A DNA stretch of 64,000 nucleotides from Anaerolineae bacterium (GCA_026645945.1 JAPKMO010000002.1:1-64000); one strand, 5' to 3'; positions 28,311-38,160 are shown, counted from the first letter of the stretch. Numbers and translations are program-made. The notes: generated by a model from the letters alone, not told the origin.

Positions 28311-29537
28311 ATGCGCTGGATGTTGCGCGCGCTGCTGGCGCTGGCGGCGGGCTGCGCGGCGGCGCCCCCTTCGACGACCGCCTGGCCGGCTTTGACGGTC
28401 GGGCAGGCGGAACAGAGCGCCGCGCCCGCCATGTGGGCCGGCGTGGATGGGCTGATGCTGGCCTGGGTTGGCGCAGACGAAACCGGCGTCCACCAGGATG
28501 CCCGCGCGATTACCCCCGGCGGCGTGACGGCGGTGGTCGTTTTGCCGCTGCCCCCGGCGCGTCCTTACGGCCAGCAGCTTGCCCCGGCGGCGGGCAGCGA
28601 CCGGCATTTGTTATGGCTGGATGCCGACGAGGAGGGCCAAAACCGACTCTACGGAGCGGTCATCACGGCTGATCTGGCGCTCAAACGCGGACCAACGCCG
28701 GTTTCCGCCGAAGCCGCCCGGCGTTATGCCGTCCTCTCCAACGATAACGGCTCGCTGTGGGTTGTGTCCAGCGGCGGGCTGCCGGCTGAACCCCGCCTGC
28801 GCGCGCATTATATAGACCCGGCAGGACGCCCGCGCCAGGGGAACCCCGCGTCGCTGGCCGCCGACGCTGACTGGCCGTCGTTCGTCCGCCGGGACGGCGG
28901 CGCAGCTGACCTGTTCTGGTGGCAGCCTTCGGACGGGACGATCAAACGCGCGTCTTTTGATGCAGAAAGCGGCACATTGAGCAGCCCTGTACCCGTGACT
29001 ACCCTCCATCTTGCTCCCGGCGACCGGTTGGAAACCCTGAGCGCCGCCCATGACCGCACGCGCGGTTATCTGTTTGCCAACCTCACCCGCGCGGACGGCG
29101 AGCGCGAAACCTGGTTTAGCAGCGGCCAGGCTGGAGCGGCCGCCTGGGAGGACATGCGGCGGCTGGGCATCGAAGTTCAGGCAGGCCGCACTTTCGAGGC
29201 GGGCTTCAACGCCGGGGACGCGCTGGCCGCCGGGCCGGGCGAGCTGTGGTTGAGCCTGGCCGCGCCGGCACAAGGAGACTTTGAGCGCCTGCCGGCGGCG
29301 GCGCTGGCCGGGGATGATCTGAGCATCGTCTACTTTGAGGACGGCCAACCCGCCGGTTTTCAGGTCATCGTGCCGGACGCCGGGCTGATCGGCCCCCCGG
29401 CGTTCCAGACCGATGGAGAGCGTTTTTTGTATCTGGCCTGGGCGCAGCCGGCCCGCTCCGGCAATGCCGCCCTGCGCGTTGCTTCGCTGCGGCTGGCGGC
29501 GTGGCCCCCGGCTGAACGCCTGTTACATGAAAATTGA
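28311..29537 (+). CDS. Hypothetical secreted/lipoprotein, beta-propeller-like
   Basis: LRALLALAAGCAAAPP N-terminal lipobox-like; repeated W-rich strands. Confidence 0.6.
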   Translation: MRWMLRALLALAAGCAAAPPSTTAWPALTVGQAEQSAAPAMWAGVDGLMLAWVGADETGVHQDARAITPGGVTAVVVLPLPPARPYGQQLAPAAGSDRHLLWLDADEEGQNRLYGAVITADLALKRGPTPVSAEAARRYAVLSNDNGSLWVVSSGGLPAEPRLRAHYIDPAGRPRQGNPASLAADADWPSFVRRDGGAADLFWWQPSDGTIKRASFDAESGTLSSPVPVTTLHLAPGDRLETLSAAHDRTRGYLFANLTRADGERETWFSSGQAGAAAWEDMRRLGIEVQAGRTFEAGFNAGDALAAGPGELWLSLAAPAQGDFERLPAAALAGDDLSIVYFEDGQPAGFQVIVPDAGLIGPPAFQTDGERFLYLAWAQPARSGNAALRVASLRLAAWPPAERLLHEN

Positions 29538-29727
29538 ATGAGGTTTTATTAAGAAACCGCTCATAAACCTTATCAGAAAATCCTTACCGCACTACAATAA
29601 TCAACGAACCTTTTTACAATCCACGCGGTTTTCACCCAATCTATAACCTTCCCAAAGGTTGGTCTAATTTTTTGAAAGGCATCTGTAAGGGCGGGCGTAC
29701 TAGGATACGCTAGGTTAAATTTGGTGA

Positions 29728-31266
29728 GTGGTCATGGCAAGCATAGCGCAGGCGAAATTTCAGGCAATCCCACAGGTACACTCTCGCATCAGCCTGGAAG
29801 TAGGGCTGGCTGTGCTGTTGTTGGGTTTGACGCTCGCCGTGCGCGTCACCAACCTGAACTACAACTCCCTGTTTGTGGACGAAGCGATTTACGCCACCGT
29901 CGGACGGGAAGTCCTGGCGGGGAAGGATTTGCAGGCCGCCTCGGCCTGGATGTTCGGGTCATATTTTTATCCCGCCGCCGCCGCGCTCAGCAACAATATC
30001 GCCGGCGTCATCGGGATGCGCGGCCTCAGCGCCATCCTCAGCACGACGGCGGCGCTGTTCGTTTTCATCACCACGCGGCAGTTGTTTGGCATTAAACCGG
30101 CGCTGTGGGCGCTGCTCTTATTCGGCCTGTCGGGGGCCAGCATCAGCGTCGGGCAGTTCGCCACCTACGACGTAATGGGGCTGCCGTTTCTGGCGATTGC
30201 CCTGTTCTGCATCGTCTCCGCCGCGCTCACCCGTCACCAGACGACCTATCTGCTGGCAGCGGGGGCGGCTTTCAGCCTGTCTTTTTTAGGCAAATATATC
30301 GCCATCCTCTACCTGCCGACTCTCGTTTATATCGGTTTCGTGCTGTTCGTCGCTCAGCGTAAACCCATCCGCCCACTGGCGAGCCGTTTCCTGCCGGTGG
30401 TCATCGCGGTGATCGGCGCTTACGTGCTGTATTTCCTGTTCGACCTGGGCGAAGTATTCAGCGGCAAACACTCGACCGACATAGTAGATCGTCTGGTCGT
30501 CTTGCGCGTGATTCTCGAAGAAATCGGGCCGGCTATCCTGGCCGCCGGTTTCGGCGCGTTTTTTATTCCCCGGCGGCTGCTGGGCAGTTTCCCCGGCAGG
30601 ATGGCACGCGCGCTGACGATCGCGGCCCTTGTAGGTGTTTTGCTGTCGGCGCTGGCGCTGCCCGCCTATCATCTGGTTTCGTCAAATTTCCGCGCGCTGG
30701 AAAAACACGCCGTTTACGCGCTCATCTTCCTGGCCCCCCTGGCCGGGAACGGTATCGCGGCGGTGGTGGCGCGTTTGCAGCGCACCGGGCGCAGCCGCGT
30801 TTTCGGGGCGGTTGTGACGGTCGCCGGGTTAATCTGGTTCGTTAACTATTCCCTCGACCGCAACTGGAGCTTTCAGAACGGCTGGCCGGACGTAAGCGGA
30901 GCCATCGAGTACCTGCGGCAGAAGGGCGTCAGCCCGGACGATCTGGTGCTGGCTTCTGGCTCGGCCATTTACGAATATGCCTTCAACTTCGACATCTGGA
31001 GCAGCCGTAATGTCTGGTTCAGCACGTGGTACATGGAATACAAAGAATTTGAAGGCGTGGATGCCATGAAACTGGCAATCCTGGAACACGCCGTAGATTA
31101 TGTGGTTCTGGACGATTATTACACGCCGGAGATGAATCAGGTTCTGGAGCCGGTGCTGGAAGCCGCCGGATATTGGCAGGACTTCCAGCAGACAGTTGAA
31201 CTGGGCAACGGTGATCCGATTCGGATTCGCGTCTTCCTGCCACCAGTAGAAAGCGTGCAGCGATGA
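29728..31266 (+). CDS. GT39-family glycosyltransferase (membrane)
   Basis: RVTNLNYNSLFVDEAIYATVGREVLAGKD...; multi-TM, ArnT/PMT-like. Confidence 0.85.
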   Translation: MVMASIAQAKFQAIPQVHSRISLEVGLAVLLLGLTLAVRVTNLNYNSLFVDEAIYATVGREVLAGKDLQAASAWMFGSYFYPAAAALSNNIAGVIGMRGLSAILSTTAALFVFITTRQLFGIKPALWALLLFGLSGASISVGQFATYDVMGLPFLAIALFCIVSAALTRHQTTYLLAAGAAFSLSFLGKYIAILYLPTLVYIGFVLFVAQRKPIRPLASRFLPVVIAVIGAYVLYFLFDLGEVFSGKHSTDIVDRLVVLRVILEEIGPAILAAGFGAFFIPRRLLGSFPGRMARALTIAALVGVLLSALALPAYHLVSSNFRALEKHAVYALIFLAPLAGNGIAAVVARLQRTGRSRVFGAVVTVAGLIWFVNYSLDRNWSFQNGWPDVSGAIEYLRQKGVSPDDLVLASGSAIYEYAFNFDIWSSRNVWFSTWYMEYKEFEGVDAMKLAILEHAVDYVVLDDYYTPEMNQVLEPVLEAAGYWQDFQQTVELGNGDPIRIRVFLPPVESVQR

Positions 31267-33008
31267 TAAAACTGATACGCAAACATCCGTTGATAACTAT
31301 CGCGGTGATCGTAATCGTTGTAGCGAACTTCTTTTTGCAGCGTTATTTAAACACCCTGGTTTGGCCGTACCTGTGGCCGCGCCCGGCGATTTTTATCCTG
31401 ATGGCGCTGTTCGGGCTGGCAGTCTGGTTTCCCAGGCTTTTTTCCGGCACGTGGGCGCTGCGAATCAGCGGCCTGTGGATGATATTCATCGGGCAAAGCT
31501 ACCTGCTGCACAGTTTCGAGGTGCTGGTAACGCAGTTTTCGCCGATCGCGCTTATTCATTTCCTGGGCATCGCCGGCACGTATTCGGTGATGGTGGTTAG
31601 CTACATCAACCAGGCTTTGCCGAAAGATGTTCGGGAAGCGCCTGCGCTGCCGGACGATCTGCCCTACGTAGCGGTAGTCATCCCCACCTACGGTGAGCCG
31701 GTAGACATCCTGGAAGAAACCGCCCTGTCGCTAAAAGAGCTGGACTACCCGCAAGACCGGCTGTATATCTTCATCTCCGACGACGGCCACCGGGAAGAAG
31801 TACAGCGTATGGCCGAATATCACGGCATCGGCTACAACCCCGGCGCGCGCAAGGACGCCAAAGCCGGGAACCTCAACTCTGCGCTAAAACACCTGGATGA
31901 GGTTTTCCCCCAGGCCACGCTGATCTTGACGCAAGATGCCGACGAGGTAATTGACCCCACTTTCTTGAAAAAGACGGTCGGCTACTTCACCGACCCGGAA
32001 ATCGCCTTCGTGCAAACGCCCAAAGAAGCGATTGCTCCCCCCGGCGACCCGTTCGGCGTGCGCGACCGTATCTTCTACGATGTGATTCAGCCGGGGCGCA
32101 ACGGCAGCGGCGCGGCCTTTTCATGCGGCAGCGGCGTGCTGTGGCGCATCGAAGCGGTTAAATCCATCGGCGGTTATGCCACCTGGAACGTGGTGGAAGA
32201 CCTGACGACCTCGTATTTTCTCCACTGCGCGGGCTGGCGCTCCGCCTATCATAACGAAGTGCTGACGCTCGGCCTGGCCCCGGACGACCTGCCAGGGCTG
32301 CTGAAGCAGCGCGGCACGTGGGCGGTAGACACCTGGCGGCTGTTTTTGTTCAAAAATCCGCTGGTCATGCCGGGGCTAAAACCGCGCCAGCGGCTTCAAT
32401 ATCTGGAACTGGGGCTGTTTTACACCACCTCAACCTTTTTTATGCCGCTGCTGATGCTCACGCCGCTGCTGTCGCTGCTGACGGGTCAATTTGTGCCGAT
32501 TGAAGGTTCGGCGCTGTTCCCCTGGCTGGTCATCAGCGTGCTGTATTACGCTTCGCTGGCGCGCGGTTTCCACGAATTTTTCAAACGTATGTGGCAGTAT
32601 TGGGTCAGCCACTGCCCAACGTATGCCAAAGCGTTCTGGATTGCCATCCGCTCGAAGAACAAAAAACCGAGCTACAAAGTGACGCGCAAAACGCGGCAGG
32701 CCGGTTTTTACGGCCAGATGATCTGGCCGCAGTACCTTTATTTGCTGATGGGCATCATCGCCATCGTCAACGCGCTGTTTTTTATGCCGGCGGTTGACCT
32801 GGGCGCGCGGCTGACCAATATCGGGATTCTGCTGTTTTTTATGTACATGGTCAGCGGCATTGTGGAGGCCTCGCTGTACGGCGTAAAGATCGTCGCGCCG
32901 CGCCGGGCGCTGAGTAAAACGCGGCAGCGTTTCGCCCTTGCTTTCGCCGGGCTGCGCGGCATCCGGGTCGCCGGCGACTCGGTGCAGTCTCCCAGCGGCG
33001 CAGACTAA
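31263..33008 (+). CDS. GT2-family glycosyltransferase (cellulose-synthase-like)
   Basis: VAVVIPTYGEPVDILEETALSLKELDYPQDRLYIFISDDG...LTQDADEVIDPTFLKKTVGYF...LLKQRGTWAVDTWRL; 4-bp ATGA overlap with upstream gene. Confidence 0.9.
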   Translation: MIKLIRKHPLITIAVIVIVVANFFLQRYLNTLVWPYLWPRPAIFILMALFGLAVWFPRLFSGTWALRISGLWMIFIGQSYLLHSFEVLVTQFSPIALIHFLGIAGTYSVMVVSYINQALPKDVREAPALPDDLPYVAVVIPTYGEPVDILEETALSLKELDYPQDRLYIFISDDGHREEVQRMAEYHGIGYNPGARKDAKAGNLNSALKHLDEVFPQATLILTQDADEVIDPTFLKKTVGYFTDPEIAFVQTPKEAIAPPGDPFGVRDRIFYDVIQPGRNGSGAAFSCGSGVLWRIEAVKSIGGYATWNVVEDLTTSYFLHCAGWRSAYHNEVLTLGLAPDDLPGLLKQRGTWAVDTWRLFLFKNPLVMPGLKPRQRLQYLELGLFYTTSTFFMPLLMLTPLLSLLTGQFVPIEGSALFPWLVISVLYYASLARGFHEFFKRMWQYWVSHCPTYAKAFWIAIRSKNKKPSYKVTRKTRQAGFYGQMIWPQYLYLLMGIIAIVNALFFMPAVDLGARLTNIGILLFFMYMVSGIVEASLYGVKIVAPRRALSKTRQRFALAFAGLRGIRVAGDSVQSPSGAD

Positions 33009-33042
33009 CGACCAGCCCACCGGAGCATCTGGTTTTCATAAC

Positions 33043-33075
33043 AAGAGCGGGCGCAGATGCCCGCTCTTTTGTTTG
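33043..33075 (+). terminator. Intrinsic terminator of the GT39-GT2 operon
   Basis: AAGAGCGGGC-GCAGAT-GCCCGCTCTTTTGTTT. Confidence 0.85.
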
Positions 33076-33100
33076 CAAGGGAACAGAAATCAACGGTTTC

Positions 33101-33179
33101 TAGCCCTTCTCCCCGGAGTTCGGCGCCCCGAATGGGGACGTATTGTCCCCTGAGGGGAGAAGGGTTGGGATGAGGGGGT
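33101..33179. repeat. Intergenic palindromic repeat (copy C)
   Basis: AGCCCTTCTCCCC...CCTGAGGGGAGAAGGGTTGGGATGAGGGGG. Confidence 0.6.
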
Positions 33180-33187
33180 CTATCCAT

Positions 33188-34099
33188 TTACCCCGGACGG
33201 AAGAACACACGGTACGAACTGATGGCCTCGTCGCCGCCTTCGGTTACACACGGCGCGGCTACCAGCGGCTGCGAAGTCGGGTCGGAACGCCCCGGCATTT
33301 CGACGATGTACCCCTTGCCGGCCTCCATCTGGAAATCAGCGTAACCGGGGCCGCGCTCCGGCTTCAGCCCGGTGAAGAAGGTATCGCTGCCTTCATCCCA
33401 ACGCGCGCGCACCGCCTGTCCCGGCACGCCCTGGCCGTTAAAATCCTGCACGAAAACCTCAATCACGCCGGAACTGCCGGTCGCGCAAAAGGTGTTGATG
33501 GCGGCGATGATATAATCGCTCTGCGGCTGGACGGTGGGCGCGATCACGCGCGGCGGAGTCGGGGAGGGCCGCACGACGCTTTCCGGCGTGGGGGTTTTGC
33601 TGGCCGGGGGCAGCGGTGTGGGCGTGGGCAGGTCAATCACCACCTGCGGCGTGGCCTGGTCTTCAAACGGAATCAGCGAATCGGCGCAGCCGGAGCGCCC
33701 TTGCAGCCGGTAAAACTGCATCATGCTGCGGATGGCGCGCAGGCCGCTGCTGGTGCTGGCATAGCCGGTGGTCGCCAGGTCGCAAGCCACGTCGGCCACT
33801 TCCTGAATCGGGTCTACCTGCGGGCGCAGTTCGACCAGCCGTTGAATGGCGCGGCTCAGATTGCTGTCGTAAGAAAAACCGAGCGCAACGGCAGCGATAT
33901 ACTGGGCGCGGTCGGACGGTTTAAGCTGCCAGGGTTCGGTATCGTACTCGACGCGGGTATCCACCGCCCAGGCGTAAAACAAACCCGCGCCGATCCCCAG
34001 CGCGACGCCGATCAGCAGGCCAACCCAGGAAATGTCGCGGCGCGGGCGGCGGTATTTGCTGCGGCGGGGGACGCCGTTTTCGGTTTCGTAATCGCCCAT
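33188..34099 (-). CDS. Membrane-anchored hypothetical protein (paralogue of next gene)
   Basis: Single N-terminal TM (VGLLIGVALGIGAGLFYAWAV), central repeat-like region, Pro/Thr-rich linker. Confidence 0.65.
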   Translation of the reverse strand: MGDYETENGVPRRSKYRRPRRDISWVGLLIGVALGIGAGLFYAWAVDTRVEYDTEPWQLKPSDRAQYIAAVALGFSYDSNLSRAIQRLVELRPQVDPIQEVADVACDLATTGYASTSSGLRAIRSMMQFYRLQGRSGCADSLIPFEDQATPQVVIDLPTPTPLPPASKTPTPESVVRPSPTPPRVIAPTVQPQSDYIIAAINTFCATGSSGVIEVFVQDFNGQGVPGQAVRARWDEGSDTFFTGLKPERGPGYADFQMEAGKGYIVEMPGRSDPTSQPLVAAPCVTEGGDEAISSYRVFFRPG

Positions 34100-34477
34100 C
34101 TAGCCCCCCGTTTCGGTGATGCGCCGGTAAGGCTGCATGATGGGCGTCAGCCGACCCAAGTTTTCGGAAAGCGCTACCAGCACGCTGATGTCATCGGCAT
34201 CCTGCGAATTGCTGATGTACCGCTCGGTGACTTCCTGCACAAAAGCCGGGATATTCGCCACCCCCAGCAGGCGCAGGCGCTCGACCGCCCCGCCCAGATC
34301 GCCATCCTTCAGATAACCGGAAGCGACCATGACGATAAAATCGTCTTTATACCGCTGCGACAGGCTGCTGGCAGGGCTGTTTACAAACTCCACCGGGAAA
34401 CGCACCCACCCCAGGTACAGGCCGATGCCCAGCCCGACGACCAGGCCGATGATTAAAGAAACCCAAAAACGAAGCAT
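34100..34477 (-). CDS. Membrane-anchored hypothetical protein
   Basis: SLIIGLVVGLGIGLYLGWVRFPVEFVNSPASSLSQRYKDDFIVMVASGYLKDGDLGGAVERL. Confidence 0.65.
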   Translation of the reverse strand: MLRFWVSLIIGLVVGLGIGLYLGWVRFPVEFVNSPASSLSQRYKDDFIVMVASGYLKDGDLGGAVERLRLLGVANIPAFVQEVTERYISNSQDADDISVLVALSENLGRLTPIMQPYRRITETGG

Positions 34478-34745
34478 AATATCCTTCTGGTACGTTGTAG
34501 TTCAGCCCCATTATTATACCGCGCTCTGAATCGGCGCGAGTCCCGGCGGGGGGAGCCGGGACTCGCATTGAGGGAAAAACACATCATTATTTGCACATGA
34601 TGGTTATTTAGAAAGACCGTTAAAAGCAGCCAAAAGTTCGGCTCTGGCCGGTCGCTTTAATCCAATTCTCACCTAACCTGCCGGGAGCGGCGGTTTGGTG
34701 TTAAACTTTCGCCGGTAAAAAGCAGCCGACTCAGGAGAAGATACG

Positions 34746-35900
34746 ATGATTTTTGAATTCGCTACCGCCGGGCAGATATTATTCGGCGCGGGTGTGATGC
34801 GCGAAGCCGGCCCGCTGGCCGCCCGCATGGGCAAACGCCCGCTGGTCGTCACCACCGACACGCCGGAACGCGCCGCCGGGCTGTTCGAGGCGCTCCAGGC
34901 CAGCGGCCTGACCTACGACGTGTTCCCGATTCTGGAAGAACCCACCGTCGAGCGCATTCAAGAAGGCGTGGCGCTGGCGCGCGCGGCGGCCTGCGACGTG
35001 GTGCTGGGCATCGGCGGCGGCAGCGTGCTGGACTCCGGCAAAGCCATCGCCGCGCTGGTGACGAATCCCGGCGACCCGCTGGATTATCTGGAAGTGATCG
35101 GCGCCGGCAAAACCCTGGCCGCCCCGCCGCTGCCGTATATCGCCATCCCAACCACCGCCGGAACGGGCGCGGAAGTCACCCGCAACGCGGTGCTGGCCTC
35201 CACTGAACATCGGGTTAAGGTCAGCCTCCGCAGCCCACTGATGCTGCCCCGCGCGGCGCTGGTAGACCCGGAACTGACCTACAGCCTGCCGCCGAATGTC
35301 ACCGCCAGCACCGGCATGGACGCGCTCACCCAATGCCTGGAGCCGTTTGTTTCCCACGCCGCCAGCCCGCTGACCGACCCCCTGTGCACGGACGGCCTGA
35401 AACGCGCCGCGCGGTCGCTGCGCCGTGCCTGCGAAAACGGCAGCGATGCCGAAGCCCGCGCCGACATGTCCCTGGTCAGCCTGTTCGGCGGGTTGGCGCT
35501 GGCAAACGCCAAACTGGGCGCAGTGCATGGTTTCGCCGGGCCGCTGGGGGGCATGTTCCCCATTCCACACGGCGTCGCCTGTGCCGCGCTGCTGCCGCAC
35601 GTCATGGCGGCCAACATTAACGCGCTCAAAAAACGCCAGCCGGACAGCCCATCGCTGCGCCGTTATACCGAAGCGGCGCGCCTGCTAACCGGGCGCGCCG
35701 ACGCCACCGCCGAAGACGGCGCGGCCTGGGCGCGCGACCTGGGCGCGGCGCTGGCGATTCCGCCGCTGTCCGCTTTTGGCATCCGGGCTGAACATTTTCC
35801 CGAAATCGTGGATAAATCGGCGCGCGCCAGCAGCATGAAGGGCAACCCCATCCCGCTGACGCCAGACGAGCTGGCCGCCATCCTGGATGCGGCGCTGTAG
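34746..35900 (+). CDS. Iron-containing alcohol dehydrogenase
   Basis: Fe-ADH motifs: IGGGSVLDSGKAIAAL, IPTTAGTGAEVTRNAV, AVHGFAGPLGGMFPIPHGVACA. Confidence 0.93.
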   Translation: MIFEFATAGQILFGAGVMREAGPLAARMGKRPLVVTTDTPERAAGLFEALQASGLTYDVFPILEEPTVERIQEGVALARAAACDVVLGIGGGSVLDSGKAIAALVTNPGDPLDYLEVIGAGKTLAAPPLPYIAIPTTAGTGAEVTRNAVLASTEHRVKVSLRSPLMLPRAALVDPELTYSLPPNVTASTGMDALTQCLEPFVSHAASPLTDPLCTDGLKRAARSLRRACENGSDAEARADMSLVSLFGGLALANAKLGAVHGFAGPLGGMFPIPHGVACAALLPHVMAANINALKKRQPDSPSLRRYTEAARLLTGRADATAEDGAAWARDLGAALAIPPLSAFGIRAEHFPEIVDKSARASSMKGNPIPLTPDELAAILDAAL

Positions 35901-35922
35901 CCGAACGGGCGCAGAGCAGCTT

Positions 35923-36684
35923 TTATACCGGCGGCCAGGGGTAATTGGGGCCGCTGCCCGGCTGCGGATAACGTTTCGTCCGCAGCAGGTGGCGCACGCG
36001 CGACTGAAACGCCCGAATCTCGGCCTCGGACAGCAGATCATGAAGCGCCCGGCGGTAGGGATAATTGAGGTCATCCAGCTTGCCGCACAGCCGGTCAACA
36101 TCCGCCAGCAGGTTATCCGGCACCGGCTGGCCGGCAAAATCCCAGATCACCGTCCGCAGTTTGTGCTGGCTGTGAAAGGTGATGCCATGATCTATCCCCC
36201 ACAGATGCCCCTGGCCGTCTACCAGGCAGTGGCCGCCTTTGCGGTCGGCGTTGTTGACCAGATAGTCGAAGGCCGCCATAACGCGCAGTTGGGGTATCAT
36301 AATCGGGTCGAAGGAGAAGTAGTTCAATTCCGGGTCGTGTGCGATGAAAAACTGCACCGACCCCAGGCCGCGCGGCCCTTCCCGCAGCACCGTCGGCGGC
36401 ACCAACTGCCAGCCCAACTCCTGCGAGGTGAGGAAGGCCGCCACTTCCCGGTAACAGAGCGTGCCTTCCGGGAAATCCCACAGCGGACGCTCGCCCCGCT
36501 GCGGTTTATAAACCGAGGGCAGGATGAGTCCCTCATACGCCACCGAAATAAGGAATGTGTAGTTGGAACTGTAGCGCATGATGCCGTGTTCGGCGTGAAT
36601 GTCGCCTTTTTCCAGCACTTCCACAACCCGTTCCAGCGTGACCGGTTTCGAGGGTGGTTTTTGTGGCGTTTCGTGTTCGCTCAT
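35923..36684 (-). CDS. SCO1664/TIGR03843 family protein (PI3/4-kinase-like fold)
   Basis: YSSNYTFLISVAYEGLILPSVYKPQRGERPLWDFPEGTLCYREVAAFLTSQELGW...VNNADRKGGHCL...WGIDHGITF. Confidence 0.85.
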   Translation of the reverse strand: MSEHETPQKPPSKPVTLERVVEVLEKGDIHAEHGIMRYSSNYTFLISVAYEGLILPSVYKPQRGERPLWDFPEGTLCYREVAAFLTSQELGWQLVPPTVLREGPRGLGSVQFFIAHDPELNYFSFDPIMIPQLRVMAAFDYLVNNADRKGGHCLVDGQGHLWGIDHGITFHSQHKLRTVIWDFAGQPVPDNLLADVDRLCGKLDDLNYPYRRALHDLLSEAEIRAFQSRVRHLLRTKRYPQPGSGPNYPWPPV

Positions 36685-37184
36685 GTCCAGTAGTAAATCA
36701 ACCGCCCATTCTGTTTGGGGTCTGGGCGTCCGGCCTTCACCACATCCAGGGCGTGGCGGCTTAACAGGCGCATCTGTCCCCGGCTGCACCACATACGGAC
36801 GACCCCCGGCTCGATCAGGTCGGGGTCCGTTTCTTCGTCCACGACAATCGCCTCCTGGGCTACCAGGACGACCATATCGCGGTCTTCGTCATACCCCAGC
36901 CCCATCTGCGCCACTCGGAAAAGCGGCTCGATAGGCTCGCGCAAATCCATATCCACGCTGGCGGGTTCGACCGACGGCTCGGCAGGCGGATACCGTTTAT
37001 CCAGATCATCAAGCATTTCGCCGATAGCTTCGCTCAAGGCCCAGGCCTGCTCTTTTTCAATGATGAGGGAAACCAGTTGTTTTCCCTGGCCGCCCTGCAA
37101 ATGGAAAATGCGCTGACCTTTGGGGCCAATCGTGCCAACGGTAATAAAATCTACAGGATTTAATTCAATTTGTTGACCAGGCAT
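36681..37184 (-). CDS. DUF3090/TIGR03847 family protein
   Basis: IELNPVDFITVGTIGPKGQRIFHLQGGQGKQLVSLIIEKEQAWALSEAI; ATGA overlap with next gene. Confidence 0.85.
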   Translation of the reverse strand: MPGQQIELNPVDFITVGTIGPKGQRIFHLQGGQGKQLVSLIIEKEQAWALSEAIGEMLDDLDKRYPPAEPSVEPASVDMDLREPIEPLFRVAQMGLGYDEDRDMVVLVAQEAIVVDEETDPDLIEPGVVRMWCSRGQMRLLSRHALDVVKAGRPDPKQNGRLIYYWT

Positions 37185-37210
37185 GGTTCGCCTTTATCGT
37201 AAAACGCCGC

Positions 37211-37858
37211 TCAAAGAACTTCCTGCTTCGCCTGCCGGCGCTCGCGCTCCAGTTGCAGCACATGGGCAATATCATTCATGGCCGCCACATACGGACGCCC
37301 ATACCCCAACGAAAGCGTGCTGATCGAAGCCGGGGAAACCACAATCCGCTGGAATGCATCCAGATGCATCCCCAGGTAATGCGCCAGAATCATTTTAATC
37401 AAATCGGCATGAGAAACCACCGCCACCATATCGCGCGGGTGCGCCGCCACCAGTTCCTCAATCGCGTTCACAGCGCGTTCCTGAACGCCGCGCATCGTCT
37501 CGCCGTTGGGGAAGCTGGCGCGCGAGGGATAATGTTGGACGACGTGCCACATCTTACGCTGGCTCAGTTTGCTAATCTCCTGCCCTTCCCAGTCGCCGTA
37601 ACGCACCTCGCCGATGCCGGCATGATGCCGGATGGTCAGATGGGGATGGTATTTCTGGATCGCCTGCGCCGTTTCCATCGTGCGCTCCAACGGGCTGGAA
37701 TACAGGTGCTGGATGGGCGCATCGGTCAGCCGCTGCCCCAGAGCTTCGGCCTGCGCCAAACCTTCTTCGTTCAGATGCACACCGGGTGTCCAGCCGGCCA
37801 GTTTGCCCGTCTTTACATAATCGTTTACCGCATGTCGAATGAGCAGGATGTGAGTCAT
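37211..37858 (-). CDS. Histidine phosphatase superfamily, MSMEG_4193-type phosphomutase
   Basis: THILLIRHAVNDYVKTGKLAGWTPGVHLNEEGLAQAEALGQRL...SSPLERTMETA. Confidence 0.87.
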   Translation of the reverse strand: MTHILLIRHAVNDYVKTGKLAGWTPGVHLNEEGLAQAEALGQRLTDAPIQHLYSSPLERTMETAQAIQKYHPHLTIRHHAGIGEVRYGDWEGQEISKLSQRKMWHVVQHYPSRASFPNGETMRGVQERAVNAIEELVAAHPRDMVAVVSHADLIKMILAHYLGMHLDAFQRIVVSPASISTLSLGYGRPYVAAMNDIAHVLQLERERRQAKQEVL

Positions 37859-38000
37859 GAATGCCTTTTGTCACCGTCTGCGCTTATGTGCGATAATAGC
37901 ATATCCGCCCGTCAATTGCATATCAGAGCTTGATGAGCCGGTCATCCTGCGCGTCAGATGCGCCGCCGGGCAGTGCGGGCAAACGGGAAATACTACACTC

Positions 38001-38160
38001 ATGGATAAACCTATTAGACTGTGCCTGATCCTGAGTGAACAGTGGGCTAAAGCTAACAGCGGGCTTCAGCTCGTTGCCAATGGGCTAAAGCCAAGACAGC
38101 GGGCTTCAGCCCGCTGCCAGTGGGTTTAAGTGACGACAGTGGTCTTAAGCCCACTGTCTC
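38001..38160. repeat. Dispersed palindromic repeat, degenerate copy
   Basis: ATGGATAAACCTATTAGACTGTGCCTGATCCTGAGTGAACAGTGGGCTAAAG ... GACAGTGGTCTTAAGCCCACTGTC. Confidence 0.75.
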
